Under the pieces are notes generated by a model. It ran no database searches, was not told the origin of the DNA, and saw only the letters and a list, made by a program, of their open reading frames with translations. 64,000 nucleotides of DNA from Mytilus galloprovincialis (Eukaryota; Mollusca; Bivalvia; Mytilida; Mytilidae): NCBI RefSeq assembly GCF_965363235.1, contig NC_134842.1:37179958-37243957 (forward strand). The letters run 5' to 3'. Position numbers and translations under genes: made by a program. Numbering within the stretch: the stretch's first letter is position 1; each line of letters opens with the position of its first letter. Positions 12,284 to 23,779 of this stretch are shown in pieces.

Positions 12284-15200
12284 TTAGTTCATATCCGCGG
12301 TAGCTACATGATGAACATCTCTGAAACTTTCGTCTTTTTGAATATCCAGTTGGCTCATAGCATCAGTTATATACTGGTTTCCAGAATCTATACAATGTAT
12401 GTTTATTTCCATTGGCTCATTGAAAAATCGTAGGTCCACATGTCGGAAATGTTGTAGTATGTGCTTTACAAATGTATTGTTTAAAGTTCCGTATACGTCA
12501 AGTACAAATACATGTCCTTTACTACATTGGAAGCTTGTCCCTGCTGTGACTAACAGGGAGCCTTCAGTAAATGATCCCAGAACTTTCGTTCCTTGAGAAT
12601 ATATCAGTGGTATGTTGGAATCTTTTAATTTATATGGAACATAGAAACATAGCATTCTACCTTCTGGGAACAGTTCGCTACTCGTTTTCTCTGATTTAAA
12701 GACTTCCTTAAGATGGACAGGGAATATAGTGTTGTTGTTGTTGTTTGTTCCAGTTGCGTTGTTTTTAAGTATTTCTCTGTGAGACTTCACATGATACGCT
12801 GTTACATCCTAAAATGAATAAAGGTATACAAGTTCAGTAATATAACATAGGAATATTGTTGATTTGACCAAGATATACATATCCCTTCCACTTCACGACT
12901 CATACCATCCTTATGTTTTCTATCAATTCCTTTTCAAATTGCAAATGTTAAAATAAGTTATCTTTCATATTAACTATGCTTCGTGTTTCTCGATTCACTT
13001 AATTTAGGTTAGAATTATCACTAATTACTGAGTTAGCTCCCCTTATTAGTCAATTTCTAGTGCATTTCAACCAAATTCAAACAGAATTACCAGAACCGGA
13101 AAAAGAAACAATTGTTAAAGTAGAGTGTACGCATTATGAATTTTGAACTTAATGTAAATTTGAGAGGGTTTATTTTGTTACGTGTTCACCACTGTATGAT
13201 TCTTAGGCATATTGACACTTAATTGTTAAGGAATTGTATACTTTCTTACTCTTGACATAACTGTTTCCATTTTTCTAGCATAAAGATATTTCATCAAAGT
13301 TTGGTTGTGTGCGTCAAATGAGAAAGTCCTTTGTCTACCCAATAAATTATACTTTTGTTGTGTAAATGAATCAAGCGCGTTGTATATTCCTGTTCCTTCA
13401 TATTCCTTATCCACTCGTCCAGCTTGTTTCAAGACCGTGCGACCATCATCCAAAAGATTTACTAGTTGGAAAGCAACCTTAAATAGAAATACATTTTTTA
13501 AAGCATTAACCCAAATAACTCCGCACAAAAACAAAATACTAGCATGAGAGTATGGGAAGGGTTTCCTGAATAGAAAATAATGAGCAAAAAAAAGTAGAGA
13601 AAATTAGCAAAAATAGAAAGAAAATAGAAAATAATCGGGTGCTTAAACACAAAGAACAGAGAATATCCGGGTGCTACAACACAAAGAACAGAGAATATCC
13701 GGGTACTAAAACACAAAGAACAGAGAATAATCGGGTGTTAAAACACAAAGAACAGAGAATATCCGGGTACTAAAACACAAAGAACAGAGAATATCCGGGT
13801 ACTAAAACACAAAGAACAGAGAATATCCGGGTGCTAAAACACAAAGAACAGAGAATAATGGGGTGCTACAACACAAAGAACAGAGAATATCCGGGTGCTA
13901 AAACACAAAGAACAGTAAATATCCGGGTACTAAAACACAAAGAACAGAGAATAATGGGGTGCTAAAACACAAAGAACAGAGAATATCCGGGTACTAAAAC
14001 ACAAAGAACAGAGAATATCCGGGTACTAAAACACAAAGAACAGAGAATAATCGGGTGTTAAAACACAAAGAACAGAGAATATCCGGGTACTAAAACACAA
14101 AGAACAGAGAATATCCGGGTACTAAAACACAAAGAACAGAGAATATCCGGGTGCTAAAACACAAAGAACAGAGAATAATGGGGTGCTAAAACACAAAGAA
14201 CAGAGAATATCCGGGTGCTAAAACACAAAGAACAGAGAATAATGGGGTGCTAAAACACAAAGAACAGAGAATAATGGGGTGCTAAAACACAAAGAACAGA
14301 GAATATCCGGGTACTAAAACACAAAGAACAGAGAATATCCGGGTGCTAAAACACAAAGAACAGAGAATATCCGGGTGCTAAAACACAAAGAACAGAGAAT
14401 AATGGGGTGCTAAGATATAAAGAATTACTGTATTATTGTTCAAGGTAAAGAATAATGACCGAAAATACTAAAGAGACGAAGGACCCCCCCCCCCCCACAT
14501 CCATACCCTTTAACATAGATCTGCGACTCATGGGTTGATTCGAAACACGGCGTGACTTTAGACAAAGAAACCACGGTAAACTTATTATATGCAAGCAAGT
14601 AAGTCACATCCGGGGTCCGCCAAAACCGATTCTACCCGAATCAACGCTTCTTTAATTCGACACTGAAATGAAGTCTTCGGGTTATAAAATTGAATTATTC
14701 CATTTGTGTACTTGATTTTATAAAGGTTGAATTGGCAAGTTTACTTATTTCTGTTTACAATTTGAATTTGTTTTACACAACAATCTAATGACTTTTGTAT
14801 ATTTTGTTTTGTCATGATCGACTGAATATGGCTTCGAAGTTCCTCGGTTGAAAAATCTCGAATATATACCATTCGGATGATATTCAAATGACTGTTTTTC
14901 ATGTACCTATATCATACGGTACAATATGTGCACAAGACTTGCGCCTTTTCATATCGTAAAAACGTTTGTATAAAGTGTAAGTTGGTGGACGCGTGGTAAG
15001 GATGAGATGAAGAGTTAACGTTAAAAGTAACACGTGGAGGCAAAGTTCGAATCTCTGTTTCTCTTAATTTCACTTGTTTCTTCTTTTGTGTGGGTGTTAT
15101 TTATATTTGACCTTCCGGGTGACATGTTGTAATGGAAAATTAGTGCGCTTATGCTTTTTTTAATAATGGACAAATGTCTTAATCATATTCCTAATACTGG

Positions 15201-16694
15201 AAGTTCAAACTACTTTGTATGAATTTGTATCTACTATTGAAATCACAAGGTATGCTATTTAGGACCTGTTAAAACTTTAAATTGAATGAAAGTATGGAAA
15301 ATTTAGAGATTATTTTAGCTTTCGTATAATAAGGTCTACTTAAGAAAGAACCTGTGACTGAGAAGCATGAGACACAATGGATAAACATTTATGTGTTACA
15401 TATTTGTTTTTCGTTCATTTTTTTTACATAAATAAGGCCGTTAGTTTTCTCGTTTGAATTGTTTTACATTGTCTTATCGGAACCTTTTATAGCTGACTAT
15501 GCGGTATGGGCTTTGCTCATTGTTGAAGGCCGTACGGTGACCTATAGTTGTTAATGTCTGTGTCATTTTGGTTTTTTGTGGATAGTTGGTCTCATTGGCA
15601 ATCATACCACATCTTCTTTTTTTATATTAATACGTATAAAAGATATCTGTGAGAACTTATTATAAGCTAATATGATCTAATATCCATTGGATCTCAAATG
15701 CATATTTGATAACCCGTCATGTTGATTCGTGCATGTTTACATGCCTCAGTGGATGCTTCTTTTTTAGTACTTCTAAATCTTGCCAAATCAGATAAACTTC
15801 AAAATGATTTGTTTTTTTCAAATTCAGCAGAGTATAATTATCAAATTAAATATTAATCTTTTAAAACGAGAGTCGTATACTGCTTTTTATATCATAATTT
15901 TGTTTAAAATCTAGCTTTAGACCACTACTTTATAATAAGCATTACAAGGGATACTTAGTATATGTGCAATATATGTTGTATAGTATGTTATCCGGGACAA
16001 GAAATACCGAGACATATATTAGACATTTATAAAAATTCAGCCTTTTGTTTAAAAAGATCTTGAACAACTCAGTTTTACTTTCTGTTTTGTTTTTTATTAT
16101 ATCAGCCGATAAATTTTCTGCTTACAAATTTTTGAAGGTGTGTATTAATCCGACAAAACTAGAGAATCTCGAAAGATTTAAACGGAGCGTTTTCGGATCC
16201 TTGTAAGCAAAACTTGGATATACGATCTGCATGTTAATAAATGGTAAAATTTGTAATATGTATCACGAGTTCTTATCTTCTTATGAGAGCTTGTGGTATT
16301 AAAAAGTCGTTTTCTTGCGTTTCGAAAAAGAAACAAGTGGATAAGATACAATGTAACCATTTCATGCACGTCAAACCCACAATGAAAGCGTTGTTTCAGT
16401 TCGTATGTCTCCTTTTTTTTTTAATACATTTACAGGACTTACCAATTTGTTGTCGATAGAGGCTGCATAACCTTCAATTGAGGAACTACTAATTAGTTTA
16501 TGGAAGCGGTCTGGTAAGTAATCGTATCCCTCATAAACATCATCAGGTGATCTTATAGACAACACTTTGTAATAGTCATCAACTTGTACTCTTTGGAAAG
16601 TTATCCTTTTGGTGTCGACGGCATCGTATTGCTTTATTTTACTCGCAATCTGCAGGGTCCGTCTAATAATGTGAAATGTCCTTTTCAGATTCAT
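12284..16694 (-). CDS. NAT16: NAT16/HISAT-like N-acetyltransferase, 3 exons
   Basis: Exons in transcript order: 16694-16443, 13477-13250, 12808-12284. Every junction is phase 0 with GT-AG ends, and the product is 334 residues plus stop (human NAT16 is about 369). Residues 36-115 resemble the GNAT half of NAT16: a VYEGYDYLPDRFH stretch matches the family IYGGLDYLPSRYH; then SIDNKL joined to VAFQLVNLLDDGRTV matches the acceptor-side strands; then EYEGTG sits at the acetyl-CoA P-loop (human WERGKG). The C-terminal half aligns with the second family domain (LCFYVPYK, VFVLDVYG, INIHCID). Fish members make N-acetylhistidine from histidine and acetyl-CoA; the substrate here is inferred. The chosen ATG is the first in an exon with no clear upstream acceptor. 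An asparagine run in exon 3 (NATGTNNNNNT) is an oddity. Paralogues of this family may exist, so orthology to NAT16 is not claimed. Confidence 0.85.
13615..14425 (+). repeat. 32-bp minisatellite in NAT16-like intron 1
   Basis: About 24 units of 32 bp built on AACACAAAGAACAGAGAAT followed by one of a few endings (ATCCGGGTACT, ATCCGGGTGCT, AATGGGGTGCT, AATCGGGTGTT). The mosaic of endings suggests blocks of several units were copied together. It lies wholly within the intron between 16443 and 13477. Confidence 0.92.
14430..15410. other. Intron sequence, nothing identified
   Basis: Part of intron 1 of the NAT16-like gene. A C-homopolymer lies near 14485; otherwise it is unique-looking AT-rich DNA. 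Confidence 0.4.
15415..15632 (+). repeat. Interspersed repeat E, long copy
   Basis: One of the fullest copies: GGCCGTTAGTTTTCTCGTTT, GGCTTTGCTCATTGTTGAAG, GACCTATAGTTGTTAATG and TCTCATTGGCAATCATACCA. Confidence 0.75.
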
Positions 16695-16967
16695 AGTAAC
16701 ATTAATGTATTATTAGGTAAGATGTATTCTAGATACTTTAGTATACTATTATTATATAGCGATTGAAAAAGAACGCGCGGTTTCCAATTCCTCAAGATTT
16801 CAAGATTCAAAGTTTTATAAACATAATCAATTCTTGAATGGTTGTGATGTAAACAAAAATTATATCCGTTTTGAAATAAATGACAAAAATAGTAAATTTT
16901 ACAATTAGGATTAAACGGACCTGAGGATTAAGTTGTTGCGAACCGGGTACAAAGAAGAGAAATTACT

Positions 16968-17013
16968 TAATTCAATTAGTGAGTTATTATATAATAACTC
17001 ACTAATTGAATTA
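16968..17013. repeat. Perfect 46-bp palindrome
   Basis: The two halves are exact reverse complements around the centre at 16990/16991 (core GTTATTATATAATAAC, outer arms CAATTAGTGA and TCACTAATTG). There is no spacer. Both strands therefore encode the same SISELLYNNSLIEL stretch in short open frames (16933-17130 plus, 16911-17174 minus), which should not be read as evidence of coding. Confidence 0.95.
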
Positions 17014-17469
17014 TCAGAACTTAGTTTAAATGCGAGACAAAAATTGAAGAAAAAGTTAAAATTAAGATATCCCTCATTGGAACAACATATGTTCACCAAG
17101 TACAATCCTTCTAATAAAGTTGACCTATAATTTATATCATCTGATCTACAAAACAATTGTGATAAAGAAGCCATGCAAGTTAGGTCATGGTAGGAAGAAT
17201 CTTGTTAGACAAACATGTACACTTAGTCACTTTACATTCATTCTATCCATTAAAGAGGGTCTAAATGGGGACACCTTCATGACGAAAAACGGTAAAACAT
17301 TTTGCCAAATGACGTTAACGGTAATTTTTGGTGCATGACGATGGACACTTATTTTAAGACGATAAAAAAAATGGACTGATTTTGACGAATCACGTTTTTA
17401 TTTTTTTTCCAAAATTAACGCGTACGGCAATGGTGATTATTTGAGATCTCAATCACGACATAGATATGT

Positions 17470-18240
17470 TGACGAATCACGGTAAAATTTTAGTAAAAAA
17501 TGGCCGTTTTACAAAATTTCCAACCAGATACTAGCTTTTGACTATAAACAAACTTCTGTCCAAGTTTGGTAGAAATCCATGATAGTTTAAGAAAGTTATT
17601 AAGATTTTTAACACTTTAACCACAGAGTGAATGTAATGTTAACTGACAGAAATACTAAGTCCATTTATAAGTAAAATACACAAAAAAGATTTGTGTATAC
17701 AAAATTTACTTCTGAGTACTATCTTCTGAGCTTCTGTTCAAGTTTGGTAGAAATCCAGGATAGTTTAAGAAAGTTATTAAAAAATTTAAAACTTTAACCA
17801 CTGAGTGAATGCACATAAATGTAATGCTAATTGGCAGATAAAAATAAGTCCATTCATAAGTAAGATTAGACAGGTTATTTTTACAAAATTGTCTACTGGA
17901 TATTAACTTATGATCATAAACAAGCTTCTGTCCAAGTTTGGTAGAAATCCAGGATAGTTTAAGAAAGTTATTAACATTTCTTGCTAATTGGTGAAAGCAT
18001 TTTTGAGTTATTGTCCGAAAACTGGAAAATCCCCCTTTTTTTAATGAATAAAACCCAATAACTTGAAAACATAAAATTACAAAAAAAAAAAAAAAAAAAC
18101 GAAAAGGAGATAACGTCCATAGATATAAACGATTCCCTAAAGTTTTATGCAAATTGGTTTAAGTGTTTTTGAGTAAATGTCCGACATGTTGACGACGGAC
18201 GTACGGACAGACAACAGTATACCAATGACCGAGCCTTAAG
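17470..18240 (+). mobile_element. Pearl/HINE-like element, three core units
   Basis: Three roughly 185-bp units carry TCCAAGTTTGGTAGAAATCC and AGTTTAAGAAAGTTATTA. They are followed by GACGACGGACGTACGGACAG, a short GGAC-type tract, and AACAGTATACCAATGACC. The plan matches the other families here. The start is approximate. Confidence 0.6.
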
Positions 18241-18289
18241 ATGATTGCCAATGATAGAGACAACTATCTACTGGAGACAAAATGATGTA

Positions 18290-18880
18290 GATGTTATATG
18301 ATAATGTCTGTCTGTCTGTCTGTCATATGTGTATTGTCCTTGACCTCATTTATATGGTTCGGTGAATGCTGGAGTAATAGGATAACTATATTTGGTATAT
18401 GGGTTCCTTGCAACGTCTACATATTAGTATCCTTCACTGGGAGGGCTCACCTGACCTTGACCTCATGTTATGGATCTTTGATTACGTTTAAAGTGACTTG
18501 GTCAAGTCAATATCTCAGTTATTATACGCAAAATATTTTTTTGTATTTGATTTATGTAATGACTGTAGGGTATACATGTCTGTCTGTCGGGTTCATATAC
18601 ATTTGGTCTTATTTTTATGATTCATTGGTCAATGTTAATTCTCAGGTACTGTAAGCAACAGGACCACTTTTCCTTGCAAGGTATCATTCATGTCTGTCAG
18701 ACAGGGTTCACCTGACGTCGAACTCAGTCAAGGTTTAAGTTACATGATAAGGTTCGTTTCTCAGATATTGTAAGGTCACCCAGTTTGGTGTACATGTCAG
18801 TCCGACATGTTTCATTTGACCTTGACCTAATTTTCATATTTTCTAGTGAGTATGTCAGTATGATCCCATCCCTACTAATA
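18290..18880 (+). repeat. Degenerate tandem repeat with GACCTTGACCTCAT
   Basis: A TCTG microsatellite at 18305 is followed by irregular units of about 110-160 bp that repeat GACCTTGACCTCAT-like and GTCTGTC motifs. The open frame at 18298-18654 arises from this repetition. Confidence 0.55.
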
Positions 18881-19284
18881 TATTGTCATTTTCTGTATTT
18901 TTCGATTATAATATGACCTTGAGAGGTGAACATTAACCAAACTGTGTTTCTTTGCCTCTGTTCCAGCAGTCCATCCATACTGCATGAAAGTAAATGTAAC
19001 TTGAAAATGTGCACTGAAAACTTTTCTAAATTTTATATATTTTTGGCAGGAAAATGTATTTTTATTCATACAAAAACTAGAAAAAAAGGTAAAAAGTAAA
19101 AGAATGAAACTAAAGAACATTGTGGCCATGGGTAAATGTGAATGGCTGCTTCTTCCACTTCACCCAGTGGTAATTTGATACGAGGAGCCGCAGTACTACC
19201 TCTTGTTCCACCCCATTTGTTGGGGAAGTTTGGCTAAACACTAAAGAAGACATTTGAGAAGCTGAAAACATAAACCGCTACAAC

Positions 19285-19640
19285 TTCATTTACAGAATAC
19301 ATGACAGAGTTCTGTGTTGAAAGCTACCGTTTTCTATGGAATCACTATTACACAGAAGGATCCCGCGCCATAAATAACCTGGAAGGGGGCACAACAAACT
19401 TAAGAAGAGACTCAAACATGCCCACGCAAACATCTACGAGATCATTGAGCTACCGAAGAAGACACAGGCACTTACAGAATGCAACATTATCCAGTATGCA
19501 GCAGGAGGAGCCCACCCATCAAAAAGACGACGATACAGAATAATACAACTAGACTCCAACTACTGAAAGACCGATTCCAACAAGGACTAATCAGCGTGGT
19601 AGATTACTCTGACGCAGCCATCTTCTCCATTTGAACTGAA
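19285..19640 (+). pseudogene. MULE-type transposase C-terminal remnant
   Basis: In two plus frames one can read WNHYYTEGSRAINNLEG, then a basic KKRLKHAHANIYEIIEL and PSKRRRYRI. This matches the C-terminal part of Mutator-like transposases (family pattern: W-x-HYYTEG-PRTNNHLEGWHN, then HPNIYEIIEL). The frame changes near the G-run at about 19385 and further stops follow, so it is a fragment of a decayed DNA transposon; no terminal repeats were found. A FLYWCH/MULE-derived host gene copy is a less likely alternative. Confidence 0.65.
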
Positions 19641-19884
19641 CAATGAAGTGAAATATTGTAAATTGTGACTTTGTAAATATAATGTTTTGTGACTTTTGAT
19701 GTATATATAAAAGATTGTATTTCTTCTTATTTTACATATTTCCTTATGCAATGCATTTATAAAATTGATTAATTTATTAAATTATGTTTGCAATAAAAGA
19801 GATCTTTTATTAATGTATTTTTATCATGAAAATCATTCAGAAACTAATGAACTATAAAGACACTTTTGTAACTGAATATCATTT

Positions 19885-20658
19885 TTTATACGACCGCAAA
19901 AAAAATTTGAGGTCGTATATTGGTATCGGTCGTCGTCGTCCGAAGACACATTGGTTTTCGCACTACAACTTTAGTTTAAGTGAATAGAAATCTATGAAAT
20001 TTAAACACAAGGTTTATGACCACAACAGGAAGGTTGGGATTGATTTTGGGAGTTATGGTCCCAACAGTTTAGGAATTAGGGGCCCAAAGGGTCCAAAATT
20101 AAACTTTGTTTGATTTCATAAAAAATTGAATAATTGGGGTTCTTTGATATGCTGTGTATGTAGATTCTTAATTTTTGGTCCCATTTTTAAATTGGTCTAC
20201 ATTAAGGTCCAAAGGGTCCAAAATTAGTCTTTGTTTGATTTCAACAAAAATTGAATGCTTGGGGTTCTTTGATATGCTGAATCTAAACATCTATTTAGAT
20301 TTTTGATTATAGGCCCAGATTTCAAGTTGGTCCAAATCGGGTCCAAAATTAAACTTTGTTTGATTTCAACAAAAATTGAATAAATGGGGTTCTTTGATAT
20401 GCTGAATCTAACCATGTATTTAGATTTTGGATATTGGACCATAATAGGTAAATGTCCAATTTAAAATTTTTAAGTTTTTAAGTTAAAGTTCTTAGACCAC
20501 ATTCATTCTGTGTCAGAAACCTATGTTGTGTCAACTATTTAATCACAATCCAAATTCAGAGCGGTATCAAGCTTGAATGTTGTGTCCATACTTGCCCCAA
20601 CTTTTCAGGGTTCCAACTCTGCCGTCGTATAAAGCTGTGCCCTGTGGAGCATCTGGTT
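19885..20658 (-). mobile_element. Pearl/HINE-like element A (minus copy)
   Basis: Read on the minus strand it begins near AGATGCTCCACAGGGCACAG, contains three diverged roughly 140-bp units (each with GGGTCCAAAATTAAACTTTG on the plus strand), then a CGACGACGAC tract, and ends in a hairpin based on ATACGACC and GGTCGTAT. A full, interrupted copy is at 36893-41984. Confidence 0.7.
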
Positions 20659-20994
20659 ATTGTTATTTGTTGTGTACATGTATGTTTGTTGAATGAATTT
20701 ATATTAAATTAATGAGAAAAAATATGATTTTTTTAATAATTTTTCTATACAAAAGAACAACCTAAATATATAGAAAACACTTACAAACTATATACCTAAG
20801 TTGGAACAGACTATACAATTGTATGCTCATTAAACCTTTTGTCTTTTTTGTTTTCTTTACTAATAGATAATTGGTAGAATTGAAAGTGGGTAAACCAGGA
20901 GTAAACCTTCTTTTTACAGATGTTTGACATAATGGAGACCTAGATTTTACAGCCGATATTTATTTTGGCTATATTTTACCTCCTTGTGTTCATT

Positions 20995-21085
20995 GGCGGA
21001 TCCAGGGGGGGTCATGAGTTGGACTTTTTTTTTGGACGATCAATGCATTTTAATGGGAGCATAAAATGGCTGGATCCGCCCCTGG
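20995..21085. mobile_element. Foldback MITE, GGCGGATCCAGGGG type
   Basis: Inverted ends GGCGGATCCAGGGG and GGATCCGCCCCTG, about 90 bp, with a GTGTTC-like flank on each side as possible target duplication. A larger copy is at 29601-29775. Confidence 0.7.
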
Positions 21086-21298
21086 TGTTCCTGTACCACC
21101 TATATATGTATTCATGATAAAAGTTAATTTCCTACAACCCATACCAGAAATGTTCTGGCCATCAGAAGACTTGCACCCAAGACTGTTCAGCTGGGCAGTT
21201 CTTAAAAAAAGTATGGAGGGTCATATGGGCCATCAAAGAATGGTGGTTGCCATCAGGACTGCAGGCGGGATTGGAGGCAAAGGTGTTTATTGATAAGA

Positions 21299-21435
21299 AG
21301 AGTGTCAGTTTTCCTATCTATGGCTCTCTGGTTTTTTCTGGTAACTCTAAGGCTTCCTCCACTAAATAAAATTGATTGTCTCAAAATAGCACTATAGTGC
21401 AGAAAGTAGTGTTAAAAATCAACCTATCAATCAAT
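21299..21435 (+). mobile_element. SINE 3' fragment
   Basis: Only the 3' body is left: GTCAGTTTTCCTAT, a diverged central domain (GGCTTCCTCCACTAAATAAA), and a tail with GTGTTAAAAATCAA. The tRNA-like head is missing. Confidence 0.55.
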
Positions 21436-23470
21436 CTAAGAATAGTTTGTACTTTATTTGGCCTTTTGATTCAAACAGTACTGATGAGTCTTCTGTAGTC
21501 TATAAACACATGCCTTGTTTACAAAATTATAATGTTCACACAAGAGTTTTTAAAACTACATACAAATAAATACAGCATTAGGAATGTAAAGTTTTATTTA
21601 GGTTATGGATAAAAACAACAGAAGATGAACAACAAGGTATACTGTTTACACTATGGTAACATAGTTAAAATAATAATATCTGGTGTTGTGTTAAACACAA
21701 ACAATTTAATCAACATAAATATTTGTTAACTGTATAATACTGTATAATTGTGAAATTATTGGGATGATTATATTAATGCATAAATTGCAATTAAATGAGT
21801 ATCGCAATAAAGAGAACATGTATTCTGATGTCAATTATATGTATATGTGTAAGCAAATTAAAGCAATAATTAATCTTACATCTTTTGTCATTTCTTAATA
21901 AATATCAATAAATAGGTGCACACAATAAGTTCTGTTTTCACAATATTGGATTCTGAAAAATGAACAATCTTACAACTATTTGTACCATAAAATGTGATAA
22001 AGCTGAAAAACCTTGATAGATAAATGTCTTTAAACAATGTATACATAAGGCCATGCCTATTGTGAACTGTTATTCTATTGAATGTAACTATATAAGCAAG
22101 ATGTGGGCAAACTTTATCATGAACCAACTGTATATAATGCAGTATCTATTCTTTAAAAGAAAAATTATCTCTTCTCAGTGTATACAATAACTGTCTGCAG
22201 AATTAAAAGGAAAAGTTTGAATTTCAGGATGTATTAATATGCAACAGAAATTACAGACATTTCTTTCCTGATACTATTTAAATCAAAACAATTTCAACTA
22301 AGATATCTTACCTCTTTAAAGCAAAAGTATTAAACAAATTATAATCTGATGAATCCTGATTAAAAGGTGTCCTTTATAACCTAAGTATCAAAACAGGGTG
22401 AGTTATTTGAAGATGTGAATGAGTCCATAATGTTTAAATCTTGAACTATTCATGAAAAGTTAGAATATGTGGGTTATAAGAGACAGCACCTCAAAAATAG
22501 ATTACCCCAGTATAAAAATAGAATGAAGTATATCCCTGCATGTTCCCCACAGCACATAGAAACATGAATTTGTTGATTTACAAGATATCTTGGTTAGGAC
22601 CATCAAGTAATGCACATTTAATGTGTAGGCAAATTCAAACTTGTTTAACTGAAATAAATCAAGAGATCATTTACGTTATGTCTATATAGCTTCTTTGATC
22701 AATTAAATGGACTTTAGATATTGTAAACAGATTCTGCTTTTCCTTACCCTTGGACATTTACTAGATTTACAGCAGATCTACTTGTCACATGTATGTATCT
22801 CTTACATGAAATTTGTTTCGGGTACAACAAAAGGCCTTAGTGTGTAGATAATGGAAATATGTTTGGTTAACTTGCTTGCTAGCTGAACTGTGAAGTCATT
22901 ATCAAGTTAGGTACACTACCTACCTTTAAGAGTTGGTTAGTGGAACAGATAACTAATCTGTCTGACTGTAGGACTAGACTACTTCAAAAGGAGGGTAGTA
23001 TACACGATAAGCTAAACAAATATATTACCTTTACCTACACACTCAAGGCATTTTGCTGTAACAGATAGCCAGATTAGTATCTGGGAACAGTATCAAAATG
23101 CATACCCTTTTAATATTTTACATTGTCACTTCTGAAACAAAAATGTTAAACTAACATCTTGGACAGACATTTTGTTTTTCAAAATTGCACAATATCAAAT
23201 CAAGCACTGAGACTAGAAATAAATACATCAATATTTACAAAAATAAAATATTTATACAAAACTATACATTTATATATTGAACATGATCTATGACCAACAC
23301 TTTTTTACATGTGCTTATACCAAAGCATTGAAAAAGACAAAATAATGTAGAAATATCATCTGAAATAGTTGCAGCAAGCAATCTGGTTTTTTTTCATAAT
23401 TTGCATTAAAAAAAAAGATGGAAAAAATGTGTATTTGTTTAACACTGATAACATTCATTTTAATTTGTTA
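21436..23470. other. Intergenic, nothing identified
   Basis: AT-rich DNA with only short open frames that show no family features. I see no clear repeat boundaries. Confidence 0.4.
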
Positions 23471-23474
23471 CAGC

Positions 23475-23660
23475 AAGTACTGAAAATTCAGAAATTGTTG
23501 CATGCATTTATAATTATGATTTTTGAAGAATTGACAAAAATGTTAGATTTCAGATACAGATATAAATACTAGACATCAGAATGTGAGTTCTGCGATAATT
23601 ACCAAGTTGCATTATTGCATTAATAAAAACCTTGCAATAATTTCTGAATATACAGTACAT
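23475..23660. mobile_element. MITE, ATTCAGAAATTATTGCG type (copy 2)
   Basis: Starts GAAAATTCAGAAATTGTTGC and ends GCAATAATTTCTGAATATAC. It is more diverged than the copy at 5143. Confidence 0.6.
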
Positions 23661-23779
23661 TTTTTGTACTTAAAAGTATTCTTTTCTAAAAATCAGCTTA
23701 GTCAAAAATTAACAAAATCAAATTATCTAAGGAACGTTATCCCTAAATTTCTTGTTTTAATTCAAACTGAAAGCAATAG

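Noticed and set aside
13615-14425. Possible CRISPR-like array
   Set aside because: Units are directly adjacent with no unique spacers, and the context is a eukaryotic intron: a minisatellite.
16911-17174. Overlapping open frames on both strands
   Set aside because: Both run through the perfect palindrome, which forces the same peptide on each strand; neither has homology or splice support.
21066-21293. Plus frame PIPEMFWPSEDLHPRLFSWAV...
   Set aside because: It starts inside a MITE, runs into a SINE fragment, and has no recognised homologue; left as unexplained.
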